Shown here: positions 1 to 7,284 of the stretch, piece after piece
How the letters are laid out: the number at the start of each line of letters is the position of its first letter
Position numbering within the stretch: position 1 is the first letter of the stretch
Origin: UMGS1474 sp050946775
Lineage (GTDB): Bacteria > Bacillota > Clostridia > Oscillospirales > Acutalibacteraceae
DNA length: 17,981 nucleotides
Reading direction: 5' to 3'
Assembly: GCA_050946775.1 (NCBI GenBank)
Contig: JBMNVL010000031.1
Location: 1-17,981, forward strand
Program-made: the position numbers and the translations under genes
Notes under the pieces: model-generated
Told to the model about the DNA's origin: nothing
The model's input: the letters and a program-made list of their open reading frames with translations, nothing else
Database searches by the model: none

Positions 1-3000
1 CCGATCCCCTGCGGGCGGACGTGCCGGGCATCGACTCGACCGGGGAAGGGGTCGTCAGCCTGACCCGCCGCGTGACCGCGCCGCACCTGTGGTCGGACGA
101 GGATCCGTATCTGTACACCCTGGTGATTTCGCTGTACGACAAACAAAGCGGCAAGCATTTTGAAAGCATCGCCCAGCAGCTGGGCTTCCGCGAAATCACC
201 TTTACCCCCACCGAGGTGGACGAAAACTACAACAAGATCACCGCCCATTACGACACCATCCTGCTCAACGGCAAGCCGATGGTTTTCCGGGGCGTCAACC
301 GGCACGACATCTGCCCCGATACCGGGCGGTACGTCTCCCACGAGCTGTACGAGACCGATCTGCAGCTGCTCAAGCAAAACAGCTGCAACGCTCTGCGTAC
401 CTCCCACTATCCCGACGACAACTATCTGTACTATCTGTGCGACAAGTACGGCATTCTGGTGATGGCCGAGGCCAACATGGAAAGCCATTCGCTGGAAGGG
501 GACGTCAAGCAGCTGGAAAATTCTCCCAGCGACGTGATGGCCAGAGAGATGGAGACCGTCTTCTTTGACCGTCTGCGGGCCAACATGAAGGCGCAGATGA
601 ACCGCGCCTGCGTGGTGATGTGGTCGCTGGGAAACGAATGCGGCATCACGCCCCAGAGCAAGCTGCTGCAGCGCTCCATCCCCGAGGTCGTTCGCCCGCT
701 GGATACCACCCGGCCGGTCAACTACGAGCGGCTGCACGGTGAAGGCGGCGTGGACGTTTACTGCGATATGTATCCCGGTCCGGAAAGCATCGCCGCCAAG
801 GGGAGCTTGCCCGACCATATGCCCTATTTCCCCATCGAGTACAGCCACGCCCGGGGCAACGCCTCGGGATGGTTCAAGGAGTACTGGGATTCCACCCGTA
901 CCGCCGACAACATCATGGGCGGCTTTATCTGGGACTACATCGACCAGTCGCTGATCACCGAGCTGCCCACTCCCGAGCCGGTTTACAACGTCTCCGGCGA
1001 CAAGAGCCAGAACGGCTTTACCGGCGTGATCGACGGCCAGATCAAGACCGACGACGGCAAGACCTTCCTGTCGGGCACGGTGGTCATCCCCTCGGCCCAG
1101 GACGAGGACGGGCTGATCAACGAAGCGCTGTCGGGACAGAATTCCTATTCGTTTGAGATGTATCTGCGGCCCAACGACGGATCGACCACCTCCGACCCGG
1201 GCATCTATCAGGTGCTGATGAAAAAGGGCGACAACCAGACCGGTATCCGGGCGTATAACAACAACCGCATCGACTTTATGTCCCGGATGACCACCAACGG
1301 CTCCAACACCGTGCAAAACACCACCCAGCAGTTCCGCCGTCCCTCCGGCTGGGCGGGCAACTGGCACCATCTGCTGGTCACCTACGACGGGGTCAGCCAC
1401 GTGTCCACCGCCTACGTCGACGGGGAGAAGCTGGCGACCAACAACACCGTCGGGCCAATCCCCGACGAGGCGTACGTCGTCAAGAGCAAGTACGATTTTG
1501 CCATCAACTACTGCACCGAAAAGGGCCGCATCGGCAACAACGACGTCGCCATGGCCCGGGTGTACCGCAAGGCGCTGACCGAGGAGGAGATGAACGCCCA
1601 GCGCAACGCCTATCTCAACGGCGGAGACTACGCCATCGCCGCGAACAGCGACGATGTGCTGATGTGGTTCGATTTTGCCGACGCGCAGGTGAAGCTGGAC
1701 GCCAGCGCCCGGGTGTGGGATTACTACGCCGAGCAGGGCAACGAAAAGTGGGCGGGCAAATACCTCGCCTACGGCGGCGACTGGGGCGACGTCATCAACC
1801 AGGGCTCCAACTGCCAGAACGGTCTGCTGTCGCCCGACCGTACGCCGCAGCCCGAGATGCAGGAGGTCAAATACGTTCACCAGCCGCTGCAGTTCACCGC
1901 CGAACAGCGGCAGCTGGCGGCCGGACAGGTCAATCTGTACAACGATTACCGCTTCATCGACACCTCCCGCTGCACCATCAAGTGGGAACTGGTGGAGGAC
2001 GGCGCCGTGATCGACAGCGGCGAAACCAAAGCCGCCGTGGCGGCGGGGGATACCGCGCCGGTGGCCATCCCCTTCGCCCTGCCCGAGGAGCTGAAGGCCG
2101 ACGGGGAATATTTCCTCAACCTTTACGCGACGCTGACCGAGGCGACCGACTGGGCGCCGGCCGGCCACGTGATCGCTTACGAGCAATTGCCGGTCGCGGC
2201 GGATATCGTCGCCGCCGAGCCGGTCGACGCGGCGGCCATGCCGGCGCTGACGGTGGACGAGAGCGAGAGCGCCGTCACCTTCACCGGCGAAACCTTCACC
2301 CTGACGCTGGATAAGACCACCGGTCTGCTGGGCACCTACACCGTGGGCGGCGAGACCCTCTTTACCCAGGGCCCGCGTCCCAACTACTGGCGGCCGATGA
2401 CCGAAAGCGACAAGTTCACCAACGAATGGGCGTCCGCCCGGCGCAAGCTCGCGGTGGAATCGCTGACCGTCGAGCCGGCGGCCGACGGCAAGAGCTGCAC
2501 CGTTACCGTCAACTGGAACCTGCCCCTGGCCAAGGATTCCAAACAGACGATGGTCTACACCGTTTACGGTTCGGGCGCCGTCGGGGTGCGTTCCACCCTG
2601 ACGCCGGCGGCCGGCCTGGGCGAACTGCTCAAGGTGGGCGCCGAGATCACCCTGCCGGCGGGATTTGAGCAACTCACCTGGTACGGCGACGGTCCGCAGG
2701 AGACGCTGATCGACCGCCGTCAGGGCGCGCTGGTGGGGATCTACGATACCACCGTCAGCGACGAGTTCTATCCCTATATGCTGCCCCAGTTGTCGGGCAA
2801 CCACACCGGCGTGCGGTATATGGCACTCGCCGATCCCGCCAAAACCACCGGTCTGCTGGTGGTGGGCGAAAAACCGCTGGAAGCCAGCGCCCTGCATTTC
2901 GGGGTGGACGATTACGGCGCGGCGCATCCCTATCAGATGCCCGCGACCGATTACACCATCCTCAACGTCGATATGATCTCCCGCGGGGTGGGTCAGGAAT

Positions 3001-4343
3001 CCCACGGCCCGGGCATGCTCGGGATGTATAAACTGCGGGCCGAAGGGGTCTTCGACTACGGCTACACCATCCTGCCCTACGATACCGCCACCGCCGATCT
3101 GATGGCGATGAGCAAGCCCTGGCGGGACGTTGAGCCGACCTACACCGGCCCGTCGGGACTCGAGCAGCAGGTGATCGCCCGCTTCAGCGACATCGAGGGC
3201 ACCTACACCGCCAGCAAAGACACCTGGCTCAAGCAGCTGTACGCCGACTGGAAGGCGCTTGACGGCAACAAGCCGGTCGATCTGACCGCCTACGATCCGC
3301 AAAATCTGCGGCTGCGGCTGACGGTGAACATCGCCTCCACCAACGAGTCGACGCCGGTGTCCGCCCAGCTGTCGGGCGGCTGGATCAAGCTGCGTTCGCC
3401 CAACGTGCTCGCCAAACCCGGCGACAGCAATCCCACCAACGACGAGCACAACTTCGGCTGGAACGTCAACAACAGTTGGGGACTGCAATGGGGCGAAAAC
3501 CACTTTGACATCCCGCTGACCGACGCGCTGGGCGGGGAGTTCAAGCAGGATACCGGCGTCATCTACGGCGACAACAACCGTCGGGGATTGATGGACTGGA
3601 CCCAGGTCTACCGGTTGATCTGCGTGCTCAACGCTTCCCAGCTGAACAACCCCGAAAGCCCCTATTACAACGAAACGCTGACCATGGTGGTCACCGACGC
3701 GGTGATCGTCGACGCCACCTATGAGGTCAAGCTGGCCGAGCTTAAAGAGGTACTGGCCGATCCCCGTGAGCAGGGGACCGCCTCCGACGCGGTCTATGCC
3801 GCCTATCAGGCGGCGCTGGCCCGCGGTCAAAAGGCGGCCGACGATCCCCGCTCCACGCTGGAGCAGGTAAACGACGCGCTGGCGCAGATCGCCGCCGCCG
3901 AGGGCGAATGGGACGCCGACGTGGTCAAGACGTACCTGCGCATGGCGATCGCCGACGGCGAGGCCGTCGATACCGCCTACTGGCCGCAGGAAAAGGCCGA
4001 TACTCTGGCCGCCGCCCTGACCGCCGCCCGGGCGGTGCTGGACGATACCGCCGCCGATCAGGCGACGGTGGACGCGGCGACCGATACCCTGCGTCGGACG
4101 CTGGAGGCGCTCAAGACCGGCGCAGAGCTGCCGCCTCAGCCGACCGTCATCCCCGGCGACGTGGATGAAAACGGCACCGTGACCGCCGCCGACGCCCTGA
4201 TGGCGCTGCAGGCGGCCACCGGCAAGATCGCCCTGACCGCGGCCCAGCAACAGGCCGCCGACGTGGACGGCTCGGGTGACGTGACCGCCGCCGACGCGCT
4301 TGCGATCCTTCAGTTCGCCACCGGCAAGATCACGGCGTTCTGA
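1..4343 (+). CDS. GH2 beta-galactosidase, multidomain, dockerin-bearing (5' partial)
   Basis: A secreted-type glycosidase expected to hydrolyse terminal beta-galactosides or related beta-glycosides. The reading frame is open to base 3, so the true start, signal peptide and sugar-binding domain lie outside the window; the GTG at 21 is internal. Domains in order: end of the Ig-like GH2 domain (LWSDEDPYLYTL), then the TIM barrel with RGVNRHD, metal-site residues Glu (480-482) and His (486-488) in NMESH, acid/base Glu (636-638) in WSLGNECG, and nucleophile Glu (837-839) in IEYSHARGN. A LamG-like insertion follows (about 1011-1660), and the barrel resumes at YGGDWGD (about 1770). Next are an Ig-like domain, a Bgal_small_N-like domain (about 2250-3080), an unassigned beta-rich, possibly carbohydrate-binding region (about 3282-3728), two FIVAR-like helical segments (about 3729-4130), and a type I dockerin with two calcium-loop repeats (DVDENGTVTAAD, DVDGSGDVTAAD). 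The family assignment is firm; substrate is inferred. No cohesin partner is visible here. Confidence 0.93.
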   Translation, partial: DPLRADVPGIDSTGEGVVSLTRRVTAPHLWSDEDPYLYTLVISLYDKQSGKHFESIAQQLGFREITFTPTEVDENYNKITAHYDTILLNGKPMVFRGVNRHDICPDTGRYVSHELYETDLQLLKQNSCNALRTSHYPDDNYLYYLCDKYGILVMAEANMESHSLEGDVKQLENSPSDVMAREMETVFFDRLRANMKAQMNRACVVMWSLGNECGITPQSKLLQRSIPEVVRPLDTTRPVNYERLHGEGGVDVYCDMYPGPESIAAKGSLPDHMPYFPIEYSHARGNASGWFKEYWDSTRTADNIMGGFIWDYIDQSLITELPTPEPVYNVSGDKSQNGFTGVIDGQIKTDDGKTFLSGTVVIPSAQDEDGLINEALSGQNSYSFEMYLRPNDGSTTSDPGIYQVLMKKGDNQTGIRAYNNNRIDFMSRMTTNGSNTVQNTTQQFRRPSGWAGNWHHLLVTYDGVSHVSTAYVDGEKLATNNTVGPIPDEAYVVKSKYDFAINYCTEKGRIGNNDVAMARVYRKALTEEEMNAQRNAYLNGGDYAIAANSDDVLMWFDFADAQVKLDASARVWDYYAEQGNEKWAGKYLAYGGDWGDVINQGSNCQNGLLSPDRTPQPEMQEVKYVHQPLQFTAEQRQLAAGQVNLYNDYRFIDTSRCTIKWELVEDGAVIDSGETKAAVAAGDTAPVAIPFALPEELKADGEYFLNLYATLTEATDWAPAGHVIAYEQLPVAADIVAAEPVDAAAMPALTVDESESAVTFTGETFTLTLDKTTGLLGTYTVGGETLFTQGPRPNYWRPMTESDKFTNEWASARRKLAVESLTVEPAADGKSCTVTVNWNLPLAKDSKQTMVYTVYGSGAVGVRSTLTPAAGLGELLKVGAEITLPAGFEQLTWYGDGPQETLIDRRQGALVGIYDTTVSDEFYPYMLPQLSGNHTGVRYMALADPAKTTGLLVVGEKPLEASALHFGVDDYGAAHPYQMPATDYTILNVDMISRGVGQESHGPGMLGMYKLRAEGVFDYGYTILPYDTATADLMAMSKPWRDVEPTYTGPSGLEQQVIARFSDIEGTYTASKDTWLKQLYADWKALDGNKPVDLTAYDPQNLRLRLTVNIASTNESTPVSAQLSGGWIKLRSPNVLAKPGDSNPTNDEHNFGWNVNNSWGLQWGENHFDIPLTDALGGEFKQDTGVIYGDNNRRGLMDWTQVYRLICVLNASQLNNPESPYYNETLTMVVTDAVIVDATYEVKLAELKEVLADPREQGTASDAVYAAYQAALARGQKAADDPRSTLEQVNDALAQIAAAEGEWDADVVKTYLRMAIADGEAVDTAYWPQEKADTLAAALTAARAVLDDTAADQATVDAATDTLRRTLEALKTGAELPPQPTVIPGDVDENGTVTAADALMALQAATGKIALTAAQQQAADVDGSGDVTAADALAILQFATGKITAF

Positions 4344-4353
4344 ACGCAACACG

Positions 4354-4387
4354 AAAAAAAGCACCTGCCGCCGGCAGGTGCTTTTTT
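4354..4387 (+). terminator. Intrinsic terminator after the GH2 gene (possibly bidirectional)
   Basis: A perfect 9-bp GC-rich stem (4361-4369 with 4373-4381) has a 3-nt loop. It is preceded by seven A and followed by six T, starting about ten bases past the TGA. The A/T symmetry means it could also stop transcription entering from the minus strand. Confidence 0.93.
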
Positions 4388-4490
4388 ATGTCTGGCTATG
4401 GCAAAAACCGATGGCGAGTCTTTGATTTTCCCTCTGGGAGAGGCAAGACGCACCCCGCAAAATGGCGCAAGTAGGGGCGGGCAAAACATG
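4388..4490. other. Gene-free repeat-like intergenic DNA
   Basis: No coding region with a ribosome binding site or family resemblance is seen. The stretch contains a short hairpin (CCTCT, loop GGG, AGAGG at 4431-4443) and a GTAGGGGCGGGCA motif at about 4471-4483. From general knowledge this motif recurs between genes in gut Clostridia. It abuts the palindromic element that starts at about 4491. Confidence 0.5.
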
Positions 4491-4650
4491 GCCCCCTTGC
4501 CTAAAGGGGGCTGGATCGACGGACGCGAAGACGGCCGTCGAGACTGGGGGATAACGCCGCTTGTGCGGCGTGTCGCCCGACGGGCGACTATCCCTCCGAC
4601 CTCGTCGCCGCAAGCGGCTCCTCGGCCACCTCCCTTTAGGCAAGGGAGGC
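4491..4650. repeat. Palindromic MITE/REP-like element with three-way-junction core
   Basis: The ends carry a 15-nt exact inverted repeat (4494-4508 with 4632-4646, core CCCTTGCCTAAAGGG). Each arm is itself nearly palindromic. Inside, 4516-4522 pairs with 4535-4541. The centre is an outer 8-bp stem (4546-4553 with 4589-4596, one G-T) enclosing two abutting perfect 7-bp hairpins (4554-4571 and 4572-4588) with no unpaired base at the junction. No transposase or plausible protein is encoded. The form resembles non-autonomous palindromic repeats scattered through gut Clostridia genomes. That family link comes from memory and was not searched. The exact element ends are uncertain. Confidence 0.75.
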
Positions 4651-4690
4651 GTGCGCTCGCCGCGGGTTCGCTCTAACTTCCGGCGGGATC

Positions 4691-4717
4691 GCAGGGGAGG
4701 GGAAACCCCTCTCCTGC
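4691..4717. repeat. 12-bp hairpin in the repeat mosaic
   Basis: The arms 4691-4702 and 4706-4717 pair over 12 bp with one G-T wobble around an AAA loop. No T-tract follows on either strand, so it is not a standard intrinsic terminator. It lies between the palindromic element and the terminator-like repeat at the 3' end of the minus-strand gene, and is probably part of the same repeat-rich patch. Confidence 0.6.
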
Positions 4718-4736
4718 GTATTTGCTGCAAAATTGC

Positions 4737-4764
4737 AAAAAAGATCCTTCGCTTTGCTCAGGAT
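4737..4764 (-). terminator. Terminator-like dispersed hairpin overlapping the stop codon of the CNNM gene
   Basis: Read on the minus strand, ATCCT (4764-4760) pairs with AGGAT (4748-4744), with two more inner pairs and an AAA loop; six T follow (4742-4737). The TGA stop of the minus-strand gene (4760-4758) lies within the hairpin. The sequence TCATCCTGAGC...GAAGGATCTT is, from general knowledge, a very common dispersed intergenic repeat in many bacteria. The stem is modest, so termination is likely but not certain. Confidence 0.6.
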
Positions 4765-6038
4765 GACAACGCGTCCGTTTCCTTCGGCGAGTCGGGCCGG
4801 GTGACCAAAAGGGAGTCGATCCGGTTGTCGGTCACCGATTCCACCGTTACCAAAAGCCCGTCCGATTCAAACCGGTCGCCGGGATCGGGGATCTTGTCCA
4901 GCCGGGCCATCGCCCAGCCGCCCACGGTGGCGGTCTCCTCGTCGTCCTCGTCGGGAAGGATCCCCACTTCCTCGTAAAACTCCTCCAGATCGGCGCCGCC
5001 CTGTACCCGCCAGGTGCGTTCGTCCAGCCGGTGGATCTCCTCGACGGCGTCCTCGTGCTCGTCCCAAATCTCGCCCACCAGCTCCTCGAGGATGTCCTCG
5101 ATGGTGATCAGCCCCATCGTGCCGCCGAATTCATCGCAGAGGATGGCCATATGCGCCTTGTTCTTTTGCAGCATCCGCAGCAGATCGTCCACCTTCATCG
5201 ACTTGGTGATGAACACCGCCGGCTTGACGATGGAGGCGATGCCCTTTTCGCCGGCGGGCAGGGCGAGAAAATCCCGCTGGTGGAGGATGCCGACGATATG
5301 GTCGATGGTCTCCCGGTAGACCGGCAGACGGGAAAAGCCGCTTTCGGCGAATACCCGGGCGGCGGTCTCGCGGTCGGCGTCCTCGGGCAGGGCGACGACG
5401 TCCACCCGCGGGGTGAAGATATCGGCGGCCTGTACGTCGCCGAAGGCGATGGCGTTGCTGATCAGCTCGCTTTCCTGCTCGTCGATGGCGCCGCCCTGTT
5501 CGGCTTCCTCCACCATCGTCAGCAGCTCCCGCTCGGTGATGGCGTCGTCCGGCGGGGTCTTAAACAGCCGGGAAAGCAGCTTTTTCCATTGCTTGAACAA
5601 AAAATTGACCGGGGTGAGGATCACCGTCAGCGCCCGCAAAAAGGGCGCGGCGAACTTGGCGAAGGCCTCGGGCGATTCCTTGGCGAGGCTTTTGGGGGAG
5701 ATCTCCCCGAAGATCAGCACCACCACGGTGGTCACCAGCGTGGCGAGGGTGGTGCCGGCCGATTGGAAATACCGCACGAACAGCACCGTCGCCACCGCCG
5801 TCATCAGGATGTTGACGATGTTGTTGCCCACCAGAATGGTGGACAGCAGCCGGTCAAAATCCTCCGCCAGCCGCAGCGCCCGGGCGGCGCGTTTGTCGCC
5901 GTCGTCGGCCTGCGCCTTCATCCGGATGCCGTTCATGCTGGAAAAGGCGGTCTCCGACGCCGAGAAAAACCCCGACAGGATCACGCAGATCACCATGATC
6001 AATATGGAAATACCGTCGCTGTCCATAGAAAAACGCAT
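4758..6038 (-). CDS. CNNM/CorC-family (hemolysin-type) membrane protein with CBS pair
   Basis: A predicted inner-membrane protein of 426 residues in the DUF21-CBS-CorC_HlyC family, members of which are linked to Mg2+/Co2+ efflux; the old 'hemolysin' label has little functional basis. The DUF21 part (about residues 8-170) has three or four membrane segments and the signatures SASETAFSS, VGNNIVNI and FGEISPKSLAKE. Two CBS repeats follow (about 200-255 and 265-325; RLPVYRETIDHIVGILHQRD, CDEFGGTMGLITIEDILEE), then a C-terminal CorC_HlyC domain (about 340-415). I chose the ATG at 6038 because AAGGAG lies just upstream, although the spacing is short (2 nt); the ATG at 6026 is the alternative, and an upstream ATG at 6074 has no good ribosome binding site. 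It is divergent from the flavin reductase gene. The last codons and stop lie in a dispersed repeat. The actual ion substrate cannot be told. Confidence 0.92.
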   Translation of the reverse strand: MRFSMDSDGISILIMVICVILSGFFSASETAFSSMNGIRMKAQADDGDKRAARALRLAEDFDRLLSTILVGNNIVNILMTAVATVLFVRYFQSAGTTLATLVTTVVVLIFGEISPKSLAKESPEAFAKFAAPFLRALTVILTPVNFLFKQWKKLLSRLFKTPPDDAITERELLTMVEEAEQGGAIDEQESELISNAIAFGDVQAADIFTPRVDVVALPEDADRETAARVFAESGFSRLPVYRETIDHIVGILHQRDFLALPAGEKGIASIVKPAVFITKSMKVDDLLRMLQKNKAHMAILCDEFGGTMGLITIEDILEELVGEIWDEHEDAVEEIHRLDERTWRVQGGADLEEFYEEVGILPDEDDEETATVGGWAMARLDKIPDPGDRFESDGLLVTVESVTDNRIDSLLVTRPDSPKETDALSS

Positions 6039-6101
6039 AGCTCCTTTTCGTTGATCGTATATATAGCGTAGCACAATCCGCCCAAAAAGTCCAGCGAACG
6101 G

Positions 6102-6131
6102 TTGACAAAACCACCCCCGACGGGGTAAGAT
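6102..6131 (+). promoter_or_regulatory. Sigma-A promoter for the flavin reductase gene
   Basis: A perfect -35 TTGACA (6102-6107) lies 18 bp from a -10 TAAGAT (6126-6131, four of six consensus matches). Transcription should begin near 6138. That leaves a leader of about 25 nt with an AAAGGTGG-type ribosome binding site before the ATG at 6164. Confidence 0.75.
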
Positions 6132-6163
6132 GAAGACAAATCCATGGGAAAGGTGGACTTATT

Positions 6164-6673
6164 ATGAGCCGTTTTCGCGCGATCCCTCCCGAGGAATGGG
6201 AGCCAAATCCCTTTGAGGCCATTGGCCGGCAGTGGATGCTGATCACCGCCGGGGATGAAGCCGCCTGCAACACCATGACCGCCAGCTGGGGCGGCGTGGG
6301 GGTGTTGTGGGGCGCGCCGGTCAGCTTTATCTTCGTGCGCCATTCCCGCCACACCTTCGGGTTCGTGGAAAAGGGAGAGTATTATTCCCTGTGCTTTTTC
6401 CCGCAGGAATACCGCCCGGCGCTGGCGCTGTGCGGCAGGGTGTCCGGCCGGGATACCGACAAGATCGCCGACGCCGGCCTGACCCCGGTCTTCGACCGCG
6501 AGGCGCCTTATTTCGCCGAAGCGTCGACGGTGATCGTCTGCCGCAAGCAGTACGCCGACGATATCCGGCCGGAGGCCTTCGCCGATCCGTCCATCGCCCG
6601 GCATTACGCCGACGAGGATTATCACCGGATGTACGTCGGCGAGATCGTCGAGGTGCTGGTCAAGGAGGATTGA
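6164..6673 (+). CDS. Flavin reductase-like FMN-binding split-barrel protein
   Basis: A 169-residue protein resembling the flavin reductase/NTAB-DIM6 family, whose members bind FMN in a split beta-barrel and reduce flavin with NAD(P)H or act as small flavoproteins. Supporting features: an N-terminal start of the type FRAI-PPEEWEPNPFEAIG, then LITAGDEAACNTMTASWGG, where the NxMTxSWGG motif is the family's FMN-phosphate-contact region, then a P-VSFIFVRHSRHTF strand and a late CGRVSGRDTDK segment. The ATG follows AAAGGTGG at a 7-nt spacing. It is monocistronic, with its own promoter and a strong terminator. The in vivo partner or substrate is unknown. Short members of this family are common in Clostridia, where they are usually annotated only as flavin reductase family. 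Confidence 0.88.
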   Translation: MSRFRAIPPEEWEPNPFEAIGRQWMLITAGDEAACNTMTASWGGVGVLWGAPVSFIFVRHSRHTFGFVEKGEYYSLCFFPQEYRPALALCGRVSGRDTDKIADAGLTPVFDREAPYFAEASTVIVCRKQYADDIRPEAFADPSIARHYADEDYHRMYVGEIVEVLVKED

Positions 6674-6692
6674 GCCGTTTGGGCGCTATGAC

Positions 6693-6723
6693 CCGCCGTC
6701 CCCGTTCGGGGACGGCGGTTTTT
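6693..6723 (+). terminator. Intrinsic terminator after the flavin reductase gene
   Basis: A perfect 11-bp GC-rich stem (6693-6703 with 6708-6718), a GTTC loop and five T lie 19 nt past the stop codon. It insulates the S10 operon from upstream transcription. Confidence 0.95.
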
Positions 6724-6921
6724 GCGCCATTTGGCGGCGCTTGCAAACGCTGCCCGTCAGAGGGAGCCATGGGCTGTCTGCGGATGGCTCCGGTTTCCAT
6801 ATCTTGTGGGGCGCCGCAAGGGAAAACACGACATTTTGAAGCGGAAAACGGCCCTCGTAAAAATCCATAAAAAAGCCGAAAAAACTTTTTGCATTCCTAC
6901 GAAATTTTTTTGAAAAAACGC
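6724..6921. other. Gene-free spacer with a hairpin and phased A-tracts upstream of the S10 promoter
   Basis: No credible gene is present. A perfect 8-bp hairpin (6763-6770 with 6784-6791, 13-nt loop) has no T-tract. From 6859 the DNA turns AT-rich. A-tracts centred near 6861, 6871.5 and 6881.5 are spaced by about one helical turn, and A/T runs continue to 6918. This fits an UP element or curved DNA for the promoter at 6922-6950. Confidence 0.6.
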
Positions 6922-6950
6922 TTGCATTTTGAAAAACCGTATGGTATGAT
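6922..6950 (+). promoter_or_regulatory. Main S10-spc operon promoter (sigma-A, extended -10)
   Basis: The -35 TTGCAT (6922-6927) is separated by exactly 17 bp from the -10 TATGAT (6945-6950). A TG dinucleotide at 6942-6943 makes an extended -10. The flanking upstream DNA is strongly A/T-rich with A-tracts. Transcription is predicted to start near 6957, about 340 nt before rpsJ. No other strong promoter is seen upstream of rpsJ. Confidence 0.88.
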
Positions 6951-6956
6951 ATCCCA

Positions 6957-7284
6957 GCGTGATTGTGGGTAATGGGGCCATTCTGCGCTTTTTTACCCCG
7001 TCACAGACTGCACGATATGCGATGAAGCGGGAGGTTGCGGCCGCTTGGCTGGCCGGTTTTTCCGTGGAGTATGTCCGATTTCAAACCGGGCGACACAAAT
7101 ACCGCGTGCAGGCAGACTGCGGGGCTTTTGCCCCGTGGAGTTGCGAGGTTTGCCCTCACGCGGTAACAGACGCCAGATTTGTACCCGGAACTCGCAGACC
7201 CAGCAGTTTCGGTTTTTTCTCCGGGGGCCGGGGAACACCCGGCGGGGATGTACAAATCCGGCATCGTTCGCCAACGAAAATTAC
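6957..7284 (+). ncRNA. Long structured leader RNA of the S10 operon (candidate cis-regulator)
   Basis: The transcript leader can form four stem domains. P1: 6959-6962 with 7001-7004 and 6967-6972 with 6993-6998. P2: perfect 7 bp, 7053-7059 with 7083-7089. P3: perfect 9 bp, 7100-7108 with 7157-7165, capped by 7120-7125 with 7130-7135. P4: 9 bp, 7176-7184 with 7250-7258, plus 7172-7174 with 7260-7262; it encloses a hairpin followed by six T and a second hairpin (7227-7232 with 7238-7243). S10 operons are autoregulated by L4 in E. coli through attenuation and translational control. Whether L4 or anything else acts here is inference. I do not recognise a named RNA family. Confidence 0.7.
7185..7218 (+). 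terminator. Candidate attenuator: terminator hairpin inside the S10 leader
   Basis: The arms 7185-7192 and 7205-7212 form 8 bp with one G-T, extended by two inner pairs around a 7-nt loop. Six T follow directly (7213-7218). A competing pairing of 7141-7147 with 7191-7197 (six pairs plus one G-T) would break the lower arm and could serve as an antiterminator. It lies about 85 nt upstream of rpsJ. The terminator form is read directly; its regulated use is inference. Confidence 0.6.

Noticed and set aside
5031..6071. 346-codon open frame on the plus strand opposite the CNNM gene
   Set aside because: Its translation is His/Gly/Asp-rich and matches no family, and the opposite strand encodes a full CNNM protein.
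6039..6100. Minus-strand promoter for the CNNM gene
   Set aside because: Only weak matches (TGGACT, 17 bp, TACGCT with TG; or TATATA without a -35) are present. A promoter must exist nearby but cannot be placed with confidence.
7100..7110. ACCGCG motif resembling part of a T-box
   Set aside because: The preceding GGGTGG-type T-box context and a specifier stem are absent, and the downstream genes are ribosomal. The motif is one arm of a perfect 9-bp stem instead.
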